From an uncultured Acinetobacter sp. (GTDB lineage Bacteria; Pseudomonadota; Gammaproteobacteria; Pseudomonadales; Moraxellaceae): a DNA stretch of 7,064 nt. Where the stretch lies: NCBI RefSeq assembly GCF_943914805.1, contig NZ_CALUDM010000153.1:1-7064 (forward strand). The letters run 5' to 3'. Shown here piece by piece: positions 1 through 5,401 of this stretch (positions are counted from its first letter, which is position 1; every line of letters begins with the position of its first letter). The notes under the pieces are model-generated. The model was not told where the DNA came from. It made no database searches and saw only the letters and a list, made by a program, of their open reading frames with translations. The position numbers were made by a program, and so were the translations under genes.

Positions 1-88
1 GCGTGTAACCAAGTATTTTTAAAACTGTATTTACACAGAATTATTTACACCCTCCGTAACACGTAATCTTCCTCCTTTAATCGGTGGT
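1..88 (+). other. Unresolved 5' region of the + strand GT4 gene
   Basis: This leader holds no separate gene. In the frame of the downstream glycosyltransferase it is open from 23 to 88, after a TAA stop at 20-22. Its last codons (59-88) read TRNLPPLIGG, which is the conserved first loop of GT4 enzymes and therefore looks like coding sequence. There is no ATG, GTG or TTG in this frame between 23 and 88; the only near-start is ATT at 29-31. The other two + frames also hit stops before 70 (6-8 and 57-59 in frame 3, 64-66 in frame 1), so one simple frameshift does not obviously restore a longer protein. No convincing promoter or Shine-Dalgarno sequence was found here. Confidence 0.6.
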
Positions 89-1165
89 ATGGAGCGATTG
101 AACTGGCATATTGCTGATGAGCTTTCTAATGCTCATCAAGTTATGCTCATTAGCCATACAGATGCAAGAGAAACAGCTCCTCTAAAAACTGCTTTTTATA
201 GCGTACCTTTAAATCCTCTCCCCCTTTTTCTTATTTTAGCCTTCTTCAAAACATTATGGGTTTGCTTAATCAAGCGCCCAGATATTCTCTTTGCGGGTAG
301 TGGCTTAACCGCACCTATTGTTGTTTTTTGGGCCAAGATTTTTAGGAAAAAAAGTATTGTATATATTCATGGACTAGATATAGGTACAAATAATAAATTT
401 TATAACCTCTTTTGGATACCATTCATTAAAAAAGCAAATGTAGTAATCGCTAATAGCTCAGCAACATACAATATTTGTGTAAAAAAGAAAATTAAGCCTA
501 CTAAATTAAGTATTATTCATCCTGGTGTAAGTTTTCCTCCTTTACCAATAAACATGAAATTAGTCCAACAATTAAAAGAACAATATCAATTAAATGGAAA
601 AAAAGTTCTTATTTCAGTAGGACGGCTTACTCAACGAAAAGGGTTAAATGAATTTATTGGTTATAGTTTTCCACAGATAGTCAAAAATATTCCCAATGTA
701 GTACTAATCGTTATTGGCGACACTCCAAATCAATCCTTAAAAAAAACGTTACAATCTAAAGAACTTATTTTATCCACAGCACAAAAACATGACATTCATG
801 ATAAAATTATCTTTACTGGAAACATAAATGATGACCAAATTCTATCAAGTTTTTACTACTTAACTGACATCCATATTTTCCCAGTCAAATACATTGTTGA
901 AGATCCTGAAGGTTTTGGTATGGTTGCAATTGAAGCAGCAGCTCACGGAACTCCAACTATAGCATTTGCGACAGGCGGTATAATTGATGCTGTTAAAAAT
1001 AATGAAAGCGGATATTTAGTCGAAACTAAAGACTACGTAAACCTCAGTACTAAAGTGATAAAGTTACTCAGTTCGCAATCTAAAATTTCAAATGAAAGCT
1101 GTCAAAATTTTGCTACAAATTTTAGTTGGGAAAATATGGGCAAGAAACTAAATCAATTGATTTAA
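89..1165 (+). CDS. GT4-family glycosyltransferase (5' end uncertain)
   Basis: This is probably a retaining GT-B glycosyltransferase that transfers a sugar from a nucleotide-sugar donor to a lipid-linked polysaccharide precursor at the cytoplasmic face of the inner membrane. Counting from the ATG at 89 (358 residues), a hydrophobic stretch typical of membrane-associated GT4 enzymes lies at 43-60 and HGLDIG at 94-99. The C-terminal Rossmann domain opens with SVGRLTQRKG (176-185), whose Arg and Lys contact the donor phosphates. The EX7E signature is EGFGMVAIE, with Glu274 and Glu282. The C-terminal half is therefore intact. The N-terminus is not: the ATG has no Shine-Dalgarno sequence and lies just after the PPLIGG loop, encoded at 71-88, that should be inside the protein. 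Either an unusual upstream start is used or the 5' end is damaged. It is the only gene on the + strand and converges on the neighbouring operon. Donor and acceptor cannot be read from the sequence. Confidence 0.85.
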   Translation: MERLNWHIADELSNAHQVMLISHTDARETAPLKTAFYSVPLNPLPLFLILAFFKTLWVCLIKRPDILFAGSGLTAPIVVFWAKIFRKKSIVYIHGLDIGTNNKFYNLFWIPFIKKANVVIANSSATYNICVKKKIKPTKLSIIHPGVSFPPLPINMKLVQQLKEQYQLNGKKVLISVGRLTQRKGLNEFIGYSFPQIVKNIPNVVLIVIGDTPNQSLKKTLQSKELILSTAQKHDIHDKIIFTGNINDDQILSSFYYLTDIHIFPVKYIVEDPEGFGMVAIEAAAHGTPTIAFATGGIIDAVKNNESGYLVETKDYVNLSTKVIKLLSSQSKISNESCQNFATNFSWENMGKKLNQLI

Positions 1166-2257
1166 ATAATACTCTAATCCTGCTACCACCTGCTTCCAAT
1201 CAGATATAGGGATATCTGTGTGGTCATTAACTAATTTTAATTGAAGCAATACTTTTTGTGATAAATCTTGGTAATCGCCAGTATTATACAAGTGATTAGT
1301 TTGATTTTTTAATAGAATTTTCATATCACCTACTTTTGCAGAGATAATTACAAGTTTACAAGCTAGCATTTCATAAGCTTTTTGTGGGAAGCAATACCTT
1401 CCAAACTCATCATCTGGAATACATAATACACCCACATCTAATGACTGAAAAAGCTTGACCACATCTTCATGAGAAAGTAATCCTAGATAAATAACCCTAT
1501 TATCATGAGGTAATTGAGTTAAAGCTTCAGTTGGTCCTGCCAAAACCAAATAGGTATTTTTATGTTGTTTTTTAATTATTTCCCATGCCTTAAATAAATC
1601 TTCAATACCCTTCTTTCTTGTTAGCGCTCCAGCAGTACCTATTAGAAACTTATCTAAAGGCAAATTTAGATGTGATCTTGCAGCGAGCTTATCTCCTGGT
1701 TCAAATAATGATTTATTAATGACACTAGGCATAGTATAGATATTTGAAATTGTGGGATGTTCTTTCCTTATTTTTTCAGCCAAGCTAAGACTAGTTGTTG
1801 AAATAATATCTGCAGATGAAAGTGCATTATGAAATAAAGTTTTTAAAAATGGGATTTTTGCCTGCCCATATGCTTCAAAATTATCATATAGATCAATGAC
1901 AAATGGTATATTTAATTTTTTTGCAATCCATTTCCCTATCACAATATGAGGAATATCTGAAGCAGCAATAATAAGATCAGGTTTATTCTTCGAAATTTTA
2001 TTAAGTAAATAAAATGGGTAGAACAATATTTTAGACTTATTCAAGCCAAGATATGAATGTGAATGCCATTTTAAATTTCTAACAACATTCGACTCATCCC
2101 ATATTCCTTCATTATGAGATTGATAGCTTAGGCAAAAACACTCAACATCATGCCCTAATATGGACAGCTGATTTGGAATCTCATATAACCGAGCATACTT
2201 GTCTAAAATAACATCTTTAGACATATATTGTCGTTTACATAAGAATGCTATTTTCAA
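1148..2257 (-). CDS. GT4-family glycosyltransferase, last gene of the operon
   Basis: This is a 369-residue GT-B transferase, a normal length for the family. The N-terminal domain begins with the beta strand MKIAFLCKR and has FVIDLYDNFEAYG at 119-131. The C-terminal donor domain begins GTAGALTRKKG (207-217), with Arg214 and Lys215 as likely phosphate contacts, followed by LVLAGPTE (237-244). The EX7E region is FPQKAYEML (290-298): the second Glu (296) is present, but Tyr288 occupies the place of the first, as in the branch of GT4 that carries an FPxKxxE motif. The start is TTG at 2255-2257, directly after the glf stop. It is supported by GGAGAGG six bases upstream and by the lack of any Met before residue 12, which would remove the first strand. 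Zero spacing to glf suggests translational coupling. It presumably adds a sugar to the same glycan as the Galf enzymes; its substrate is unknown. Confidence 0.88.
   Translation of the reverse strand: MKIAFLCKRQYMSKDVILDKYARLYEIPNQLSILGHDVECFCLSYQSHNEGIWDESNVVRNLKWHSHSYLGLNKSKILFYPFYLLNKISKNKPDLIIAASDIPHIVIGKWIAKKLNIPFVIDLYDNFEAYGQAKIPFLKTLFHNALSSADIISTTSLSLAEKIRKEHPTISNIYTMPSVINKSLFEPGDKLAARSHLNLPLDKFLIGTAGALTRKKGIEDLFKAWEIIKKQHKNTYLVLAGPTEALTQLPHDNRVIYLGLLSHEDVVKLFQSLDVGVLCIPDDEFGRYCFPQKAYEMLACKLVIISAKVGDMKILLKNQTNHLYNTGDYQDLSQKVLLQLKLVNDHTDIPISDWKQVVAGLEYYLNQLI
1149..1164. repeat. 16-bp perfect palindrome in the convergent gene overlap
   Basis: TAAATCAATTGATTTA is identical on both strands. 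It lies in the 18-bp overlap (1148-1165) of the two convergent GT4 genes. Its centre falls on a codon boundary in both frames, so each strand encodes Asn-Gln-Leu-Ile preceded by a Leu codon (CTA on +, TTA on -), and both proteins end in LNQLI. It has no loop and no following T-run of its own, so it is not a normal hairpin terminator. Confidence 0.9.
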
Positions 2258-3349
2258 TTATTTCCTCTCCAAAATTTTATCTACTGCATTTAAGGCCGCA
2301 CCTACAACTTGATCCATATTGTAATAACGATATTCAGCCAAACGTCCGACAAATGTTATTTGCTCCTCTGCATTTGCAAGGAACTGATATTTTTTAAATA
2401 GCTCTTCATTCTCATCACGTGGAATTGGATAGTATGGATCACCTTTATCCGTAGGATATTCCCGAACGATAGATGTTGATTTTGCCTTTTGCCCAGTTAG
2501 ATACTTAAATTCTGTAATTCGAGTAAAGTCATAGTCGTTTGGATAGTTGACTGTTCCAACACTTTGATAGTGTTCAATGCTTAAATGCTCATGTTCAAAG
2601 CGCAGTGAACGATATGGCAAATGTCCAAATTGATAATCATAAAATGCATCTATTGGCCCTGTATAGACCAGATGATCATACTTGATATTTTGTGCCAGTA
2701 AGTCTTTATAATCTGTGCTTAATTGGACTGTAATGTTTGGATGTTTCAGCATATTTTCAAACATAACCGTATAACCATGCAGTGGCATGGCCTGATATGT
2801 GTCAGTAAAGTAACGGTCATCTGTATTGGTTCGTGTTGGTATACGTGCTGCCACACCTGCCTTTAACTGGGACGGATCTAATCCCCATTGTTTTTTTGTA
2901 TAGTTCAGAAAAAATTTTTCATATAAATCACGCCCCACCGAGTTAAGAACAACTTCTTCACTAGTCTTTATTGAATCACACGGTTCACGTACTTTTTCAA
3001 AATATTCAGCAGCTTGTTGCTCGGTTAAATCCATACTATAAAGCTGATTTAAAGTATCTCGATTGATTGGAAACGGATATTCTTTGCCCTCAACCACACC
3101 ACGAACACGATGTTCGTAGTGGCGCCACTCGGTAAATTGCGATAGATAGTTAAAAATACGTTCACTGTTCGTATGAAAAATATGTGGCCCATATTGATGA
3201 ATCAAAATATCATGCAAATCTTTAACATCATAAGCATTGCCACCGATATGGTTTCGGCGGTCAACAACGAATACTCGATGCCCTGCTTCTGCTAACTCTC
3301 GCGCAGAAACTGCACCTGCAAATCCTGCCCCAACAATTAAAAACTGCAT
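2258..3349 (-). CDS. glf: UDP-galactopyranose mutase
   Basis: This flavoenzyme interconverts UDP-galactopyranose and UDP-galactofuranose in the cytoplasm and so supplies the Galf donor. The 363 residues match the usual bacterial length of about 365-390. The FAD-binding Rossmann fold opens with FLIVGAGFAGAVSA (3-16), then DRRNHIGGNAYD (30-41). The family hallmarks QYGPHIFHT (52-60) and KKQWGLDPS (152-160) are present, the latter with the conserved Trp155. ARIPTR (168-173) with Arg169 is the usual diphosphate-binding region. The C-terminal FAD segment is FVGRLAEYRYYNMDQV (333-348). The ATG at 3347-3349 is preceded by AAGGAG with a 5-base spacer. It sits 9 bp after the GlfT1-like gene and abuts the next GT4 gene. 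Its base composition is visibly less AT-rich than that of the transferases to the right. Of all genes here its function is the most secure. Confidence 0.97.
   Translation of the reverse strand: MQFLIVGAGFAGAVSARELAEAGHRVFVVDRRNHIGGNAYDVKDLHDILIHQYGPHIFHTNSERIFNYLSQFTEWRHYEHRVRGVVEGKEYPFPINRDTLNQLYSMDLTEQQAAEYFEKVREPCDSIKTSEEVVLNSVGRDLYEKFFLNYTKKQWGLDPSQLKAGVAARIPTRTNTDDRYFTDTYQAMPLHGYTVMFENMLKHPNITVQLSTDYKDLLAQNIKYDHLVYTGPIDAFYDYQFGHLPYRSLRFEHEHLSIEHYQSVGTVNYPNDYDFTRITEFKYLTGQKAKSTSIVREYPTDKGDPYYPIPRDENEELFKKYQFLANAEEQITFVGRLAEYRYYNMDQVVGAALNAVDKILERK
2264..2270 (-). promoter_or_regulatory. Ribosome binding site for the TTG-started GT4 gene
   Basis: GGAGAGG lies inside the last codons of glf, six bases before the TTG at 2255-2257. 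The order is GGAGAGG, AAA, the glf stop TAA, then TTG. This fixes the start of the 1148-2257 gene and points to termination-reinitiation coupling with glf. Confidence 0.8.
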
Positions 3350-3354
3350 ACTAT

Positions 3355-3360
3355 CTCCTT
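3355..3360 (-). promoter_or_regulatory. Ribosome binding site of glf
   Basis: AAGGAG is five bases before the glf ATG. Its first two A bases are the last two bases of the upstream gene's TAA stop (3359-3361), so ribosomes ending the upstream gene finish on the glf binding site. Confidence 0.85.
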
Positions 3361-4255
3361 ATAAATCCCACTTGTCATGACGTCTTCCAGTATTATGAAA
3401 TACACCATCATAAAAACCAGCAAAAAATGCTTTAAGTTGATTTGACCGATCTTTTCCACTTCTTAATGCTATAATTAAACGAAAAATCAAACTTGGAATT
3501 GTTTGAGTATAAAGTTTAAGACCATAGTATTTCTTAGCAATTAGGAGCCGATTACGTGTATCGTAATAACGCTTCCATGGTACTAAATTTAAATAAGTAA
3601 TTCTTTTTCCCAAAATATTAGCCTCATAACGATCCGATCTTGGATGCTCAATTTGGCTTTGCCCGCAAATAAAAATTTTATGTTCTGCATGCTGTGCACG
3701 CATACAATATTCAACATCATCCGCTGCAATAAAGTATGAAGCATCTGGCAAACCAATGTTTTGATAGATTTCTTTGCTGGTTAAGAAGCCTAGAAATGGC
3801 AAAGATTTCACTTCTGCTAATTCAGGAACCTGATTTTTTAGGTGAACCGTCTTATTGTCAGCCAATAATGTGGTTGCCCATGCTGTATCATCTCCATTTA
3901 CAGCTAATGAACCATAAATATGTTCAGGGGTTGCATACCGCATAAGTTCTTCTAAGGCAGTTGAATGAGGGATAGCATCATCATCCATCATCCAAACATA
4001 GTCTGCACCATGTTCAAAAGCATATTGCATACCTGTTGCAAAACCACCTGCACCACCTAAATTTTGTTTATTATGTATTATTCTAATACGTGAATCCATA
4101 ATAGTATCAAGATATTCGCCAGTTCCATCCGTGGAACCATTGTTAACTATAACTATTTCTGAAAAAAAATAGGTCTGGTTTTTAACAGCTATCATATTTT
4201 CTTTTAAAAGATCACATCTGTTATAAGTTACGATAACAACATAAATTTTTTCCAT
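3359..4255 (-). CDS. GT2-family transferase, GlfT1-like (probable galactofuranosyltransferase)
   Basis: This is an inverting GT-A enzyme of 298 residues from the chosen ATG (4253-4255). It begins MEKIYVVIVTYNR, the standard first strand of GT2 enzymes. NNGSTDGT is at 38-45 and QNLGGAGGF at 64-72, the latter typical of the rhamnosyl/galactofuranosyl branch. The metal-binding DDD is at 91-93, DDVEYCMR (179-186) carries the likely catalytic base, His204 is the expected metal-binding His, and WKRYYDTRNRL is at 227-237. All active-site positions expected for GlfT1-like enzymes are present. The next gene downstream is glf, which favours UDP-Galf as donor, but a rhamnosyltransferase remains possible. 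A TTG at 4307-4309 would add 18 residues with no homologous look and no Shine-Dalgarno sequence, so I prefer the ATG. Even there the binding site is weak: GGAA about 11 bases upstream. Confidence 0.85.
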   Translation of the reverse strand: MEKIYVVIVTYNRCDLLKENMIAVKNQTYFFSEIVIVNNGSTDGTGEYLDTIMDSRIRIIHNKQNLGGAGGFATGMQYAFEHGADYVWMMDDDAIPHSTALEELMRYATPEHIYGSLAVNGDDTAWATTLLADNKTVHLKNQVPELAEVKSLPFLGFLTSKEIYQNIGLPDASYFIAADDVEYCMRAQHAEHKIFICGQSQIEHPRSDRYEANILGKRITYLNLVPWKRYYDTRNRLLIAKKYYGLKLYTQTIPSLIFRLIIALRSGKDRSNQLKAFFAGFYDGVFHNTGRRHDKWDL

Positions 4256-4341
4256 TATTAATAAATTTCCAAATATCTTTACAGAAAATACACTCAGATC
4301 CTTAGGCAATAAATATTTCTACTGAGCATCCTTTAATATTA
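4256..4341 (-). other. Intergenic gap within the operon, no clear signal
   Basis: This 86-bp gap is the largest spacing in the operon. On the - strand I found no matched -35/-10 pair with acceptable spacing, no GC-rich hairpin followed by a T-run, and only a weak GGAA before the downstream ATG. A short CTCAG/CTGAG inverted repeat is present, but its loop is too long to be meaningful. The gap may carry a weak internal promoter that cannot be recognised by eye. Confidence 0.4.
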
Positions 4342-5388
4342 CTAGATAGTCTTACGGAAAATAAAGCGAATAATTCTCTTGAACAATGATGGCTTAACGT
4401 TAAAATTTTGAAAAACACTACTCATAGAAAATTCTTCAAAGTACATTGAGAGCAAAGTTTCATTATCATATTTTGGATATAAGAAAAATGAATCATCTTT
4501 CCAATATTCAGATAAGGATCCTGCAAATAAAGGAAATATTGTAGAATTCGCTTTCCTTTGTACGAAATAATATAAATGTCCCATTGGTTCGTTCATAACG
4601 GCAATTTTTTTCAAAGAATTTTGTTTACAATACATATGGATAGCTAATTCATCAAAATTAACAATTTTATTAATTTTTTCTACATCTAACCACAAGTCTT
4701 TTCTAAAAAAAATACAGCCAATTGAATAATGCGTATCTAAAGAAATTTCTTTACTTAGGAGGTTTTCTGTTTTGCTCAAATAATTTTGAATATCTAAGAG
4801 CGTCCAACCATGACACCATTTTGCCAAATAAGGATACTGCCAAATAGTACCATTTACCCCATTAGAAATGTCACCAGCTTTCACTACTCCTTCACCAGAA
4901 GCACTACTGTAATTCATTATTTTCTTGTATTCTTCTTCCTTATTAAAAATCCTTATCAACTCCTGAAAGCCCCAAGCATTATTATTAATTAATGAAGTTA
5001 CAAACCCAACTTTTGACTCTTTTTCATGCTCTAAATATGTATAATATAAATTATCTAACCAACCCTTTTTTAAAGGTATAAGATCATCATCAATTTTACA
5101 AATAAACTCTTTCCCCTGTAAGGGTTCAAATTCTAAAATAATTTCTTTAATAGAATTATATGGATCATTTCCATAGTTTAAAGGCCTAACTACAAACCGA
5201 TTACTATTTCCTTGTACCCAATTTCTTGCAATATCTTCTACAAAAGCAGATCTTACACCTCGTTTTCCATTTAAAATAATAACCACCATTTCATCACGAG
5301 ATAAAGTGTGGTCTAGTGCCTTTAGTGTCAAATACAGCGAAGTCGCATCATAGGCTGCCAGAAGGACAACCGCTCGTTTTTCAATCAA
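4342..5388 (-). CDS. GT-A-fold glycosyltransferase of unknown specificity
   Basis: This 348-residue protein opens with AVVLLAAYDAT (6-16), a GT2-like first strand. It carries KIDDDLIPLKKGW (98-110), whose DDD at 100-102 is the metal and donor binding motif. Candidates for the catalytic base are Asp246 or Glu247 in FDELAIH (245-251), and His271 in PMGHLYYF (268-275) could be a metal ligand; these two assignments are inferred from position only. It lacks the GGAGGF motif of its two neighbours and belongs to a different subgroup. The C-terminus is basic (KRIIRFIFRKTI), as in membrane-surface transferases. The start is TTG (5386-5388), with AGGAG six bases upstream; the next Met is residue 34, too late to keep the fold. 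It lies 13 bp after the GlfT2-like gene. I do not recognise a named family member, and its sugar cannot be assigned. Confidence 0.75.
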   Translation of the reverse strand: MIEKRAVVLLAAYDATSLYLTLKALDHTLSRDEMVVIILNGKRGVRSAFVEDIARNWVQGNSNRFVVRPLNYGNDPYNSIKEIILEFEPLQGKEFICKIDDDLIPLKKGWLDNLYYTYLEHEKESKVGFVTSLINNNAWGFQELIRIFNKEEEYKKIMNYSSASGEGVVKAGDISNGVNGTIWQYPYLAKWCHGWTLLDIQNYLSKTENLLSKEISLDTHYSIGCIFFRKDLWLDVEKINKIVNFDELAIHMYCKQNSLKKIAVMNEPMGHLYYFVQRKANSTIFPLFAGSLSEYWKDDSFFLYPKYDNETLLSMYFEEFSMSSVFQNFNVKPSLFKRIIRFIFRKTI

Positions 5389-5394
5389 GATATT

Positions 5395-5399
5395 CTCCT
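5395..5399 (-). promoter_or_regulatory. Ribosome binding site for the TTG-started GT-A gene
   Basis: AGGAG is followed by six bases and then the TTG at 5386-5388. It occupies most of the 13-bp gap after the upstream stop (5402-5404). Its strength and spacing decide the TTG start. Confidence 0.82.
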
Positions 5400-5401
5400 A
5401 T

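Noticed and set aside
1149..1164. The palindrome as a bidirectional rho-independent terminator
   Set aside because: It has no loop, is almost all A/T and is not followed by a clear U-tract on either strand, so it would not form a stable hairpin.
3736..3945. A 69-codon + strand open frame
   Set aside because: It lies wholly antisense to the well-supported GlfT1-like gene, has no ribosome binding site, and its translation resembles no protein; it is a shadow frame.
4283..4330. CTCAG/CTGAG inverted repeat in the intergenic gap as terminator or operator
   Set aside because: The stem is only five strong pairs plus wobble pairs around a loop of about 24 bases, with no T-run following; chance is sufficient.
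4256..4341. Internal promoter before the GlfT1-like gene
   Set aside because: A TTGCCT hexamer is present, but the nearest TATTTT is only 13 bases away and no TATAAT-like box lies at 16-18 bases.
4810..4992. A 60-codon + strand open frame
   Set aside because: It lies antisense to the GT-A transferase gene and has no Shine-Dalgarno sequence or family signature; it is a shadow frame.
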